From Mycobacterium paraterrae (GTDB lineage Bacteria > Actinomycetota > Actinomycetes > Mycobacteriales > Mycobacteriaceae): a DNA stretch of 64,000 bases. Location of the stretch: contig NZ_CP092488.2 of NCBI RefSeq assembly GCF_022430545.2, positions 2,418,001 through 2,482,000 of the forward strand. The letters run 5' to 3'. A model generated the notes under the pieces. It ran no database searches and had not been told where the DNA came from. It was given only the letters and a program-made list of their open reading frames with translations. The position numbers and the translations under genes are program-made. This document shows, one piece after another, positions 8,856 through 17,480 of this stretch. Position 1 is the first letter of the stretch, and the number at the start of each line of letters is the position of its first letter.

Positions 8856-10019
8856 ATGCGTGACACGCAGGTGGGCGGCACCCGTAAGTTCCTGCCGGCC
8901 GTCGAAGGGATGCGGGCCTGCGCCGCCATCGGCGTCGTCGTCACCCACGTGGCGTTCGACACCGGACACTCCAGTGGAGTGGACGGGCGGCTGCTCGGCC
9001 GCTTCGACCTTGCGGTGGCGGTGTTCTTCGCGTTGTCCGGATTCCTGCTGTGGCGGGGGCACGCCGCAGCAGCCCGCGGCCTCGCGCCGCGACCCGCGAC
9101 CGGTCATTACCTGCGATCACGGGTGGTGCGCATCATGCCGGCCTACGTGGTTGCCGTCGTGGTCATTTTGACTCTGCTGCCCGACGGCAACCATCCGAAC
9201 CTAACGGTGTGGTTGGCGAACCTGTCGCTCACTCAGGTCTACGTCCCCTTGACGCTGACCGCCGGACTGACTCAGATGTGGAGCCTGTCGGTCGAGGTGA
9301 GTTTCTACCTGGCCCTGCCGATTCTGGCGATGCTGGCCGCCCGCCTCCCGGTGCGCGCCCGGATCCCTGCCATCGCGGCGCTGGCCGTCGCGAGTCTGTT
9401 CTGGGGCTGGATCCCGTTCCACGCCCCGCCCGGCGTCAACCCGCTGACGTGGCCGCCGGCGTTCTTCTCCTGGTTTGCCGCAGGCATGTTGCTCGCCGAG
9501 TGGATCTACTGCCCGATCGGCTGGCCGCACCGATGGGCGCGGCGCCGGGTGGCGCTGGCCGGCCTGGTCGTGATCGCCTATCTGGTCGCGGCGTCACCCC
9601 TGGCCGGTCCAGCCGGGCTGGTGCCCAGCAGCAACGCGCAGTTCACCGTCAAGACCGCGATGGGTGCGCTGGTGGCCGCGGGTCTGGTGGCACCGCTGGT
9701 GCTCGACCGGCCCGAGGACAGCCACCGGATTTTGGGCAGCGCCCCGATGGTGACGCTGGGGCGCTGGTCGTACGGGATCTTCGTCTGGCATCTCGCGGCG
9801 CTGACGATGGTGTTCCCGGTGATCGGCCAGTTCGCGTTCCACGGACACCTGCTCGAGGTGCTCACTTTGACGCTGGGCTTCACGATCGCGATTTCCGCGG
9901 TGAGCTACGCGCTCGTCGAATCACCGTGCCGAGAGGCTTTGCGGCGCTGGGAAACCCGCCGCGCATCGCGCGCCGAATCGGCGGTCAGCCCGCCTCAAGA
10001 AGACGCAGTCGCCCCATGA
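8856..10019 (+). CDS. tmaT: Acyltransferase-3 family membrane O-acyltransferase, TmaT/Rv0228-like
   Basis: A polytopic acyltransferase-3 (OafA/YrhL type) protein of about 387 aa. The first span carries the family signature, an early GMRACAAIGVVVTH histidine, followed by FFALSGFLLW and a RSRVVRIMPAY arginine motif; about ten spans follow. From memory, the corynebacterial homologue TmaT acetylates trehalose monomycolate before MmpL-mediated export, which fits the neighbours here. The ATG at 8856 matches relatives; an in-frame ATG at 8793 would add 21 residues and has no better ribosome site. The gene ends 21 bases before the converging acyl-CoA synthetase gene. Confidence 0.8.
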   Translation: MRDTQVGGTRKFLPAVEGMRACAAIGVVVTHVAFDTGHSSGVDGRLLGRFDLAVAVFFALSGFLLWRGHAAAARGLAPRPATGHYLRSRVVRIMPAYVVAVVVILTLLPDGNHPNLTVWLANLSLTQVYVPLTLTAGLTQMWSLSVEVSFYLALPILAMLAARLPVRARIPAIAALAVASLFWGWIPFHAPPGVNPLTWPPAFFSWFAAGMLLAEWIYCPIGWPHRWARRRVALAGLVVIAYLVAASPLAGPAGLVPSSNAQFTVKTAMGALVAAGLVAPLVLDRPEDSHRILGSAPMVTLGRWSYGIFVWHLAALTMVFPVIGQFAFHGHLLEVLTLTLGFTIAISAVSYALVESPCREALRRWETRRASRAESAVSPPQEDAVAP

Positions 10020-10040
10020 GTCCGCAGACGACGATGTGAA

Positions 10041-11525
10041 TTATCGCGATGAGGTGGGGGTCCCCCCGCTTGCGGGGGCGAGCTGCGTAATAATTCGAGC
10101 GCGGACGGCGGAGCGGCGGGCCTTGCCCGCGTCGTCGCGCAGCGGCGTGTCGACGAACTCGACGGTCGCCGGCACCTTGTACCCGGCGATCCGCTCGCGC
10201 AGAAATTGCTGAACGCCCGGCTCGTCGAGTGCGACCCGGGCCTGCACCAGGGCGTAGGGCACCTGCCCGAGGTCGTCGTGGGGAACGCCGACGACCAAGC
10301 AGGACAGCACATCTGGGTGCTCGGACAGCGCGGCCTCGATCTCGGCGGGATAGACGTTGCGGCCGCCGACGGTGAACATGTCGACCCGGCGATCGGAGAT
10401 GTAGAGGAACCCGTCGGCGTCGAAATAGCCCAGATCGCCCAGCGAATCCCAGCCGTCGCGTGACTTCGCGGTCGCGCCGACATACCGATATGTGGGTCCG
10501 CTGCCCGGGCTGGGTCGCATGTAGATTTCACCCACGTCGCCGGGCGGGCACGGGTTGCCCTCGTCGTCGAGCACCTTCATTTCGCCGGCCACCACAACGC
10601 CGACTGAGCCGCGGTGCGTCAGCCACTGGTCGCCGGAGATGAACGTGAGGGCCTGTAATTCGGTGCCGCCGTACAGTTCCCACACCTTCTCCGGCCCCAG
10701 TAGGTCGATCCACGCCTGCTTGATTGCGGGCGGGCACGGCGCACCCAGGTGCCAGAACCTGCGCAGTGACGACAGATCGAAAGCGTCGGGTTTCTCGTGG
10801 TACACCGGCAGAGACCGCTGCATGATGGTCGGCACCGTCGTCAGGAACGTCACGTGGAAGTCGCTGATCAGCCTCAGGAATTGCTCCGGCTCGAAGCGAC
10901 TCATCACGACCAGGTGGTGGCGCATCAACAGCGCGATCGTCGCGGTGGTGAAACCGGTGTTGTGCGACAACGGAACTGGGACCAGGGTGATGTCGCCCTC
11001 TTGGGCGCCGAGCGGATAGCCGATTGCCGGTGGAATCCTGCTGTCGCCGCCGGATTCGATGAGTTTCGGCCGGCCGGTGCTCCCGCCCGATCCCATGGCC
11101 TTCCACACCGGCGACACCGCTTCGGGCAGTACCTCGTCGGACAACGACGAGTCCGGCTCGAATTCAGTTGGAAGACTATTGATTTCGGCATGGAGCCGAC
11201 CTACCAAGAGGGTCGGCGGTCGCAGTTCCAATAGGCCGGCCAACTCGGCATCGGGCAGCCGCGCGGACAGCGGCTGCGGCACCGCGCCCAACTTCCAGCA
11301 CGCCACCGCGGCCTGGATCCACTCGATCGAGTTGGGCAGCACCATCGTCACGTAGTCGCCGACGCCCACACCGCGCTCGGCATACGCGCGGGCCAACCGG
11401 TTCGTCGAGCGGTCGAGTTCGCGGCGGGTCAGCGTGCGACCGTCGCAGGTGACGGCGGGCTCGTCGGGGGCCAGTGCCGCCAGCGCGGAGATCTGGGCTC
11501 CGATCGGCGGGACCGGCGCCGTCAC
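10041..11525 (-). CDS. AMP-dependent acyl-CoA synthetase, translationally coupled to php
   Basis: A 494-aa ANL-superfamily ligase that would activate a carboxylic acid as acyl-adenylate and then the CoA thioester. The ATP loop is GSGGSTGRPK, the aromatic/Glu motif is ELYGGTE, the hinge region contains SLGDLGYF and DMFTVGGRNVYPAE, and the catalytic Lys lies in DDAGKARRS. The GTG start at 11525 overlaps the php stop in a GTGA arrangement, so the two are translationally coupled. The same frame runs open to 12386, but that upstream part lies on top of php and is a shadow. The last codons come from a short palindromic C/G-rich repeat, so the C-terminus may be recently altered. My recollection of M. 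tuberculosis puts no synthetase here. Confidence 0.85.
   Translation of the reverse strand: MTAPVPPIGAQISALAALAPDEPAVTCDGRTLTRRELDRSTNRLARAYAERGVGVGDYVTMVLPNSIEWIQAAVACWKLGAVPQPLSARLPDAELAGLLELRPPTLLVGRLHAEINSLPTEFEPDSSLSDEVLPEAVSPVWKAMGSGGSTGRPKLIESGGDSRIPPAIGYPLGAQEGDITLVPVPLSHNTGFTTATIALLMRHHLVVMSRFEPEQFLRLISDFHVTFLTTVPTIMQRSLPVYHEKPDAFDLSSLRRFWHLGAPCPPAIKQAWIDLLGPEKVWELYGGTELQALTFISGDQWLTHRGSVGVVVAGEMKVLDDEGNPCPPGDVGEIYMRPSPGSGPTYRYVGATAKSRDGWDSLGDLGYFDADGFLYISDRRVDMFTVGGRNVYPAEIEAALSEHPDVLSCLVVGVPHDDLGQVPYALVQARVALDEPGVQQFLRERIAGYKVPATVEFVDTPLRDDAGKARRSAVRARIITQLAPASGGTPTSSR
10051..10085. repeat. Short GC palindrome resembling a dispersed mycobacterial intergenic repeat
   Basis: Two nested palindromes: GGGGG facing CCCCCC, then CCCCCGC-TT-GCGGGGG. 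The sequence style recalls short palindromic spacers scattered in mycobacterial genomes. Here it overlaps the 3' end of the acyl-CoA synthetase gene and could act as its terminator against the converging acyltransferase gene. Confidence 0.4.
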
Positions 11526-12502
11526 GAGTACGCGCCCTGCCGCTCGAAGATCCGGCGCGGGTTGTCGACAAGCATGGTGTGCAATTGCTCGTCGGTGACG
11601 CCGCGCTCCTTCAGGGCCGGGATGACGTCGTTGTGGATGTGCAGGTAATGCCAATTGGGCGCGGCGATCGGCAGCAACTCCTCGGGCAGCGCGTCGAAGT
11701 AGCAGTTGGCGTCGTGCGACAGCACCATCTTGTCGGCATGCCCGCGCTCGCACATCGTCGCGACGATGTTGACTCGATCCTCGAACGGCAGGATGGTGTC
11801 GATGCCGAACCGGTCCATGCCGAGGTAGGAGCCGCCGGCGATGAGCTCTTCGAGGTAACCGACGTCGGTGCTGTCGCCGGAGTGACCGATGATCACCCGG
11901 CTCAGGTCCACCCCTTCTTCTTCGAAGATCTTCTGTTGCTCCAGGCCACGTTTCAGCCCTGCGTGGGTGTGGGTGGAGATCGGCACCCCGGTCCGCTTGT
12001 GGGCCTGGGCCACCGCCCGCAGCACCCGCTCCACACCGGGAGTGATGCCGGGCTTGTCGGTGGCGCACTTGAGGATGCCGGCCTTGATGCCGGTGTCGGC
12101 GATGCCTTCCTCGATGTCGCGGACGAACATGTCGGTCATGATCTCCGGCCCGCCGAGCTCGGCGCCGGGTCCCATGTAGTGGAAGCGGAATGGGACGTCG
12201 TTGTAAGTGTAGAGGCCGGTGGCCACGACGATGTTGAGGTCGGTGGCCGCGGCGACCCGCGCGATGCGCGGGATGTAGCGGCCCAGCCCGATCACGGTGA
12301 GGTCGACGATCGTGTCGACGCCGCGCGACTTCAGTTCGTTGAGTCGATCGACGGCGTCGGCCACCCGCTTGTCTTCGTCGCCCCATGCTTCGGGGTAATT
12401 CATCGCGATCTCGGTGGTCATGATGAACACGTGCTCGTGCATGAGCGTGACGCCGATATCGGCGGTGTTGACAGGTCCGGAAGCAGTATTCACGTGCGAC
12501 AC
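11522..12502 (-). CDS. php: Phosphotriesterase-like lactonase Php
   Basis: A 326-aa amidohydrolase of the phosphotriesterase family; members of this branch are mainly lactonases with side activity on organophosphates. The binuclear metal site is complete: His22 and His24 in MHEHVF, Lys145 (the carbamylated bridging lysine) in GILKCAT, His178 in STHTH, His207 in IIGHSGD and Asp264 in LSHDAN. I chose GTG 12502, which gives the family length and aligns with the known start; GTG 12493 is the alternative and the open frame runs further upstream without similarity. It is the first gene of a two-gene operon with the acyl-CoA synthetase. Lactone opening followed by acid activation is a plausible shared pathway. 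Confidence 0.92.
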   Translation of the reverse strand: MSHVNTASGPVNTADIGVTLMHEHVFIMTTEIAMNYPEAWGDEDKRVADAVDRLNELKSRGVDTIVDLTVIGLGRYIPRIARVAAATDLNIVVATGLYTYNDVPFRFHYMGPGAELGGPEIMTDMFVRDIEEGIADTGIKAGILKCATDKPGITPGVERVLRAVAQAHKRTGVPISTHTHAGLKRGLEQQKIFEEEGVDLSRVIIGHSGDSTDVGYLEELIAGGSYLGMDRFGIDTILPFEDRVNIVATMCERGHADKMVLSHDANCYFDALPEELLPIAAPNWHYLHIHNDVIPALKERGVTDEQLHTMLVDNPRRIFERQGAYS

Positions 12503-12614
12503 GTAGCCGACTCTAGGACGACCCGTCGGCGGCCGTGGCGAGTTCGGGGCGTTGCGCGAAATCCTCGGCAGCTCAACCCCTGCCCCTTGCGAAGTGACGT
12601 GGCTCACAGTACAG

Positions 12615-12627
12615 TGACCAGTGGTCA
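12615..12627. promoter_or_regulatory. Perfect 13-bp palindrome, candidate TetR operator
   Basis: TGACCA-G-TGGTCA lies 18 bases before the TetR start at 12645 and just after a TACAGT -10-like hexamer (12610-12615). This is the position expected for autorepression and control of the TetR-R2lox operon, and possibly of the divergent php operon about 110 bases away. Confidence 0.55.
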
Positions 12628-12644
12628 TCCAACGAAGGAGGGCA

Positions 12645-13313
12645 ATGCCGACGGTCACCTGGGCTCGCGTCGACCCGGCGCGCCGCGCCGCGGTCATCGA
12701 GGCTGCCGAGGCGGAGTTCGGGGCTCACGGCTTCTCCGGCGGCAGTCTGAACGTGATCGCGCGACGGGCGGGCGTGGCGAAAGGCAGCCTGTTCCAATAC
12801 TTTGCGGACAAGCGTGACCTGTATGCCTTCATCGCCGACGTGGCCAGCCAGCGGGTGCGGTCGTATATGGAGGCCCGGATCGGTGAACTCGATCCGGGTC
12901 GACCGTTCTTCGAGTTCCTCACCGACTGGCTCGATGTGTGGATCGCGTACTTTGCCGACCACCCCCACGAGCGCTCGTTGCACGCGGCGGCAAGCCTGGA
13001 AGTCGACGCCGACGCTCGGATCAGCGTGCGCAGCGTTATCCACCGTCACTACCTCGAAGTGCTCCGGCCGCTAGTGCGAGAAGCCCAGCTGCGAGGCGAC
13101 TTTCGCAAAGATGCCGACACCGAAGCGCTGATGTCGTTGCTGCTGTTGATTTTCCCGCACCTGGCATTGGCGCCGTACATGCGCGGACTCGATCCGATCC
13201 TCGGCCTGGACGAGCCCAGCCCCGAGCAACCGGCGCTGGCGGTACGCCGACTGGTCGCCGTCTTGTCGGCGGCATTCGCGTCCGTCGACACCACAATTGT
13301 TCACACCGCTTAG
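12645..13313 (+). CDS. TetR-family regulator (Rv0232-like)
   Basis: A 222-aa TetR regulator. The N-terminal helix-turn-helix (about 15-55) includes GFSGGSLNVIARRAGVAKGS followed by LFQYFADK, a standard TetR DNA-binding pattern. The C-terminal ligand domain is hydrophobic, with an LLLLIFPHLALAPY helix suggesting a lipid-like ligand. The ATG at 12645 has a GAAGGAGG site 5 bases upstream. It precedes the R2lox gene by 15 bases, indicating co-transcription, and its own promoter holds a palindromic operator. The ligand could be an R2lox substrate or product, which is inference only. Confidence 0.88.
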   Translation: MPTVTWARVDPARRAAVIEAAEAEFGAHGFSGGSLNVIARRAGVAKGSLFQYFADKRDLYAFIADVASQRVRSYMEARIGELDPGRPFFEFLTDWLDVWIAYFADHPHERSLHAAASLEVDADARISVRSVIHRHYLEVLRPLVREAQLRGDFRKDADTEALMSLLLLIFPHLALAPYMRGLDPILGLDEPSPEQPALAVRRLVAVLSAAFASVDTTIVHTA

Positions 13314-13328
13314 ATCTGAGGAGGTCTG

Positions 13329-14270
13329 ATGACACGCACTGGTTCGAATTCACTCGTCGCCGGCGGGCTCAACTGGGACAGCCTGCCGCTCAAGCTGTTT
13401 GCCGGTGGCAACGCCAAATTCTGGAATCCCGCCGACATCGACTTCTCCCGCGACCGGGCCGACTGGGAAAAGCTGAACGAGGACGAACGTGATTTCGCCG
13501 CCCGGTTGTGCGCGCAGTTCATTGCCGGCGAGGAAGCGGTCACCGAGGACATCCAGCCGTTCATGGCCGCAATGCGAGAAGAAGGCCGGCTCGGCGACGA
13601 AATGTATCTGACCCAGTTCGCTTTCGAAGAGGCCAAGCACACGCAGGTCTTCCGGCTCTGGCTCGACGCCGTCGGCATGACCGGGGACCTGCAGAGCTAC
13701 CTGGAGCCGCTGCCGGCGTACCGGACGATCTTCTACGACGAGTTGCCTGACTGCCTCAACGCCCTGTCGTCGGATCCGTCACCCGCGGCGCAGATCCGGG
13801 CGTCGGTCACCTACAACCACGTCGTCGAGGGCATGCTCGCACTGACTGGCTACTACGCCTGGCACAAAGTCTGCGTGGCGCGCGGAATCCTGCCCGGGAT
13901 GCAGGAATTGGTGCGCCGCATCGGCGACGACGAGCGCCGCCACATGGCGTGGGGCACCTTCACTTGCCGTCGTCACGTCGCCGCCGACGACACCAACTGG
14001 ACAGTGTTCGAAAACCGAATGAACGAGCTGATGCCGATCGCCCTCGATGCCACCGTGCAAGGTTTCGAGCTGTTCGAGGTGATGCCGTTCGATCTGGTCC
14101 AGGACGAGTTCATGCAGTACGCCGCGGACAAAGGAATGCGGCGCTTCGGCACGATTTCCAGTGCGCGGGGACGCCCCCTCGCCGAGATCGACCTCGACTA
14201 CTCGCCGGTGCAACTGGAGGACACCTTCGCCGACGAGGACGCGAGGGCCCTCGCCGGCGCGTCGGTGTAA
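13329..14270 (+). CDS. R2-like ligand-binding oxidase (R2lox, Rv0233-like)
   Basis: A 313-aa ferritin-like carboxylate protein with a predicted Mn/Fe cofactor. All metal ligands known for R2lox are at the same numbers here: Glu68, Glu101, His104, Glu167, Glu202 and His205. The Val71/Tyr162 pair that forms the ether crosslink is also present. These features separate it from ribonucleotide reductase R2, although orthologues are often labelled nrdB. R2lox binds a long-chain fatty acid in a hydrophobic channel and is thought to perform a two-electron oxidation; the physiological reaction is unknown. A GAGGAGG site precedes the ATG. It forms an operon with the upstream TetR gene. Confidence 0.93.
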   Translation: MTRTGSNSLVAGGLNWDSLPLKLFAGGNAKFWNPADIDFSRDRADWEKLNEDERDFAARLCAQFIAGEEAVTEDIQPFMAAMREEGRLGDEMYLTQFAFEEAKHTQVFRLWLDAVGMTGDLQSYLEPLPAYRTIFYDELPDCLNALSSDPSPAAQIRASVTYNHVVEGMLALTGYYAWHKVCVARGILPGMQELVRRIGDDERRHMAWGTFTCRRHVAADDTNWTVFENRMNELMPIALDATVQGFELFEVMPFDLVQDEFMQYAADKGMRRFGTISSARGRPLAEIDLDYSPVQLEDTFADEDARALAGASV

Positions 14271-14367
14271 CTGTTACTCGACCTTCGAGTCGCCGGACGC
14301 CGAACCACTCGACCGACCCAACGGCGGCGACCCGCTGCGCCCGGCTACGCCGTGCTTGCGATCGCCA

Positions 14368-15744
14368 CTAGCCGACCCACACCGTCTTCGCGTTGCAGAA
14401 CGCGCGGATGCCCAGGTGCGCTAGCTCGCGACCGTAGCCGGAACGCTTGACGCCGCCGAATCCGAGTTCGGGATAGGACACCGTCATACCGTTGATGAAG
14501 ACCTGGCCGGCTTCGATGTCGTCGATGAAGCGCTCCTGCTCGGCCTCGTCGTTGGTCCAGGCGTTGGACCCGAGCCCGAACGTGGTGGCGTTGGCAATCT
14601 CGATCGCCTCGTCGATGTCTGACGCCCGGTACATCGAAGCGACCGGGCCGAACACCTCTTCGGAGTACAGCGCCATGTCCTTGGTGATGTCGGTGATCAC
14701 GGTCGGCGGGTAGAACCAGCCGGGCTGGTCGAGTGGTTTGCCGCCGAGGCGGATCTTGGCGCCCGCCGAGGCGGCGTCGTCGACCTGCTTGGCGATCTCG
14801 TCGCGACCCGACTCGGTGGCCAGCGGACCCACGTCGGTGTCGGGATCGGTCGGGTCGCCGACCTTGAGGGCCTCCATTTTCTCGACGAACTTGTCGACGA
14901 AGGCGTCGTAGATGTCGGTGTGGACGATGAAACGCTTTGCCGCGATACAGGATTGACCGTTGTTCTGGGTCCGGGCAGTGACTGCGGTCTTCACGGCCTC
15001 CTCAAGGTTGGCTGAGGGCATCACGATGAACGGGTCGCTGCCGCCCAGCTCCATCACGGTCGGCTTGATCTCGTCACCACAGATAGCGGCGACCGACTGC
15101 CCTGCGGGCTCGCTGCCGGTCAGCGTCGCCGCGGCGACCCGCGGATCACGCAGGATTGCCTCCACCGCGCTGGACGAAACCAGCAATGTCTGGAAGCAGC
15201 CGTCTGGGAAGCCGCCGCGGGCAATCACGTCGGACAGGTACAAAGCCGACTGCGGCACGTTCGAGGCGTGCTTGAGCAGGCCGACGTTGCCCGCCATCAG
15301 CGCCGGTGCGGCGAATCGCACGGCCTGCCAGAGCGGGAAGTTCCACGGCATCACCGCCAGCACCACGCCAAGCGGCTGCCACCGCGTGTAAGCCCGCTTC
15401 GCTCCGACCTTGGATGCCTCGGCCGGCTCGTCGGCAAGCAGTTTCTCGGCGTTTTCGGCGTAGTAGCGGAAACCTTTGGCGCACTTCAGCGCTTCGGCCT
15501 TGGCGGATTTGAGCGTCTTGCCCATCTCGAGGGTCATCATCGCCGCGACGTCGTCGGCTTCCTTCTCAAGCAGGTCGGCGGTGGCATTGGCCCACTCGGC
15601 GCGCTGGGCGAACGTGGTGGAGTGGCGATAATCAAGGAAACGCTCGTGAGCCTTGGCGATAGCGGCTTCGACGTCGCTATCGGTGGCCGGGGTGAAGGTC
15701 TTGACTGTCTCGCCGGTGGCCGGGTTGATGGTGGCGATAGGCAC
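14368..15744 (-). CDS. gabD1: Succinate-semialdehyde dehydrogenase GabD1
   Basis: A 458-aa ALDH that oxidises succinate semialdehyde to succinate with NADP. Visible are MPWNFPLWQA (132-141), TGSEPAGQS (209-217), the base Glu232 in MELGGSD and nucleophile Cys266 in NNGQSCIAAK. It aligns closely along its length with mycobacterial GabD1 as I recall it. The GTG at 15744 matches the known N-terminus (PIATINPATGE); the open frame extends upstream without similarity. It feeds succinate into the TCA cycle and so connects with the Sdh genes further on. It diverges from a ThDP enzyme gene over 80 bases. Confidence 0.92.
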   Translation of the reverse strand: MPIATINPATGETVKTFTPATDSDVEAAIAKAHERFLDYRHSTTFAQRAEWANATADLLEKEADDVAAMMTLEMGKTLKSAKAEALKCAKGFRYYAENAEKLLADEPAEASKVGAKRAYTRWQPLGVVLAVMPWNFPLWQAVRFAAPALMAGNVGLLKHASNVPQSALYLSDVIARGGFPDGCFQTLLVSSSAVEAILRDPRVAAATLTGSEPAGQSVAAICGDEIKPTVMELGGSDPFIVMPSANLEEAVKTAVTARTQNNGQSCIAAKRFIVHTDIYDAFVDKFVEKMEALKVGDPTDPDTDVGPLATESGRDEIAKQVDDAASAGAKIRLGGKPLDQPGWFYPPTVITDITKDMALYSEEVFGPVASMYRASDIDEAIEIANATTFGLGSNAWTNDEAEQERFIDDIEAGQVFINGMTVSYPELGFGGVKRSGYGRELAHLGIRAFCNAKTVWVG

Positions 15745-15824
15745 TCTGACATCCTTCGGTTGCTTTTTGGGTAAAAGGTGCAACACCTAGCCTGCCACTA
15801 TCGTTCCCACAAAGGGAGGTGCCA

Positions 15825-17474
15825 ATGAGCAAAGCTGCCGAGTTGGTAGTCAAGTGCCTGGAAAACGAGGGCGTCGAGGTGGTGTTTGGGCTTCCGGGCG
15901 AAGAGAACATCCGTTTCGTCCGCGCGCTGGCCGCGTCCAACATTCGCTACGTCCTGACTCGGCACGAGCAGGCGGCGTCCTTCATGGCCGAGATGTACGG
16001 GCGGGTCACCGGCCGCGCTGCCGTGGTGTCGGCCACCCTGGGGCCGGGCGCGATCAACATGCAACTCGGCGTCGCCGACGCCACCACCAACAGCACGCCG
16101 TTGATCGCGATCTCCGCCCAGGTCGGTCAGGACCGCGAGTACAAGGAGTCGCACCAGTACGTGGACTTGGTGTCGATGTTCGCGCCGATCACCCGGTGGG
16201 CCGCCGACATCCCCACCGCCCACGCGATACCGGAGATGGTTCGCAAAGCCTTCAAGCTGGCCGAGACCGAACGCCCGGCCGCGGTCTACCTCGCGGTGCC
16301 CGAGCACATCGATGCCGACACTGCCGACTACCCGGATCTACATCCGTTGCCGCGCAACGTTGTTCGTGCCGAGGCTCCGGCGTCTCGCCAGGTCGAGCGT
16401 GCCGTCGAGGTGCTGCGGCAGGCACAGCGTCCGGTCGTGCTGGCTGGTCACGGCGCCGCCCGTGCCGACGCCACCCAAGCGTTGGTCCGATTCTCCGAGA
16501 AATTCGGCATCCCGGTGGCGAACACCTTCCACGGCAAAGGGGTGATGCCCGACGACCACCCGAACGCCCTCGGGGCGTTGGGCTTCATGCGGCACGACTA
16601 CGTGAACTTCGGCTTCGACAACGCCGACGTCGTCATCGCGGTGGGATACGAGCTGCAGGAGTTCGACCCGGTGCGCATCAACCCGAAGGCCGACAAGAAG
16701 ATCATCCACATTCACCGCTTCCCGGCCGAGGTCGACGCGCATTACTCGGTCGACGTCGGGATCATCGGTGACATCAGCGCCTCGCTCGACGCACTCTGCG
16801 AAGGGCTCGACAATCACGCCTACGAGGCCGACCCGCACATCCCGGGTGCCGGGCTGCTGAGCGAAGAATTCGCTCGGGGACAACAAGACTCGCGTTTTCC
16901 GTTGGCCCCCGCGCGAGTGGTCGCCGACACCCGCGCGGCGCTGGGCCGCAGCGACGTGGTGCTGGTCGACACCGGCGCCACCAAGATGTGGATGGCCCGG
17001 TTGTATCCGACCTACGAACGCAACACCTGCCTGATCTCGAACGGACTGTCCACTATGAGCTTCGCGTTGCCCGGAGCGATGGGGGTCAAGCTGGCGCAGC
17101 CGGAGTCGAAGGTGCTGGCCGTGGTCGGCGACGGCGCCTTCCTGATGAACTCGCAGGAGATCGAAACCGCTGTCCGCGAGCAAATTCCGCTGGTGGTGCT
17201 GATTTGGGAAGACGGCGGCTACGGCCTGATCGAGTGGAAGATGGATCTCGAACTGGGCGAGCACCACTACGTGAAGTTCGGCAACCCCGACATCGTGAAG
17301 TACGCGGAGAGTTTCGGCGCCAAGGGATATCAGATCACCAGCGCCGACGAATTGTTGCCGACTCTGCGCGCCGCCCTCGCTGAGGATGGGGTCTCGCTGA
17401 TCTGCTGTCCGGTGGATTACTCCGAGAACCTACGCCTGACCGACCGCCTCGGCGAACTCGACGAGACCCTCTAG
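15825..17474 (+). CDS. ThDP-dependent acetolactate-synthase-like enzyme (AlsS type)
   Basis: A 549-aa three-domain thiamine-diphosphate enzyme. The catalytic glutamate is Glu48 in TRHEQAASF, and the Mg-ThDP motif begins at GDGAFLMNSQE in the C-terminal domain. The C-terminal ISNGLSTMSFALP and IWEDGGYG stretches resemble the catabolic, FAD-independent acetolactate synthases. No regulatory small subunit is nearby, which also favours a catabolic type. The ATG at 15825 follows AAAGGGAGG by five bases; a GTG at 15819 is possible. The divergent partner is gabD1. An alternative activity on another 2-keto acid cannot be excluded. Confidence 0.82.
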   Translation: MSKAAELVVKCLENEGVEVVFGLPGEENIRFVRALAASNIRYVLTRHEQAASFMAEMYGRVTGRAAVVSATLGPGAINMQLGVADATTNSTPLIAISAQVGQDREYKESHQYVDLVSMFAPITRWAADIPTAHAIPEMVRKAFKLAETERPAAVYLAVPEHIDADTADYPDLHPLPRNVVRAEAPASRQVERAVEVLRQAQRPVVLAGHGAARADATQALVRFSEKFGIPVANTFHGKGVMPDDHPNALGALGFMRHDYVNFGFDNADVVIAVGYELQEFDPVRINPKADKKIIHIHRFPAEVDAHYSVDVGIIGDISASLDALCEGLDNHAYEADPHIPGAGLLSEEFARGQQDSRFPLAPARVVADTRAALGRSDVVLVDTGATKMWMARLYPTYERNTCLISNGLSTMSFALPGAMGVKLAQPESKVLAVVGDGAFLMNSQEIETAVREQIPLVVLIWEDGGYGLIEWKMDLELGEHHYVKFGNPDIVKYAESFGAKGYQITSADELLPTLRAALAEDGVSLICCPVDYSENLRLTDRLGELDETL

Positions 17475-17480
17475 GCGCAT

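Noticed and set aside
10041..12386. A single 781-aa fusion of an N-terminal Arg-rich part and an acyl-CoA synthetase
   Set aside because: The first 287 codons lie on the php gene in another frame and have the Arg/His-rich composition of a GC-rich shadow frame; the synthetase has a coupled GTG start at 11525.
13329..14270. Ribonucleotide reductase small subunit NrdB
   Set aside because: Residues Val71/Tyr162 and the ligand set match R2lox rather than R2, and no nrdE/nrdA is nearby.
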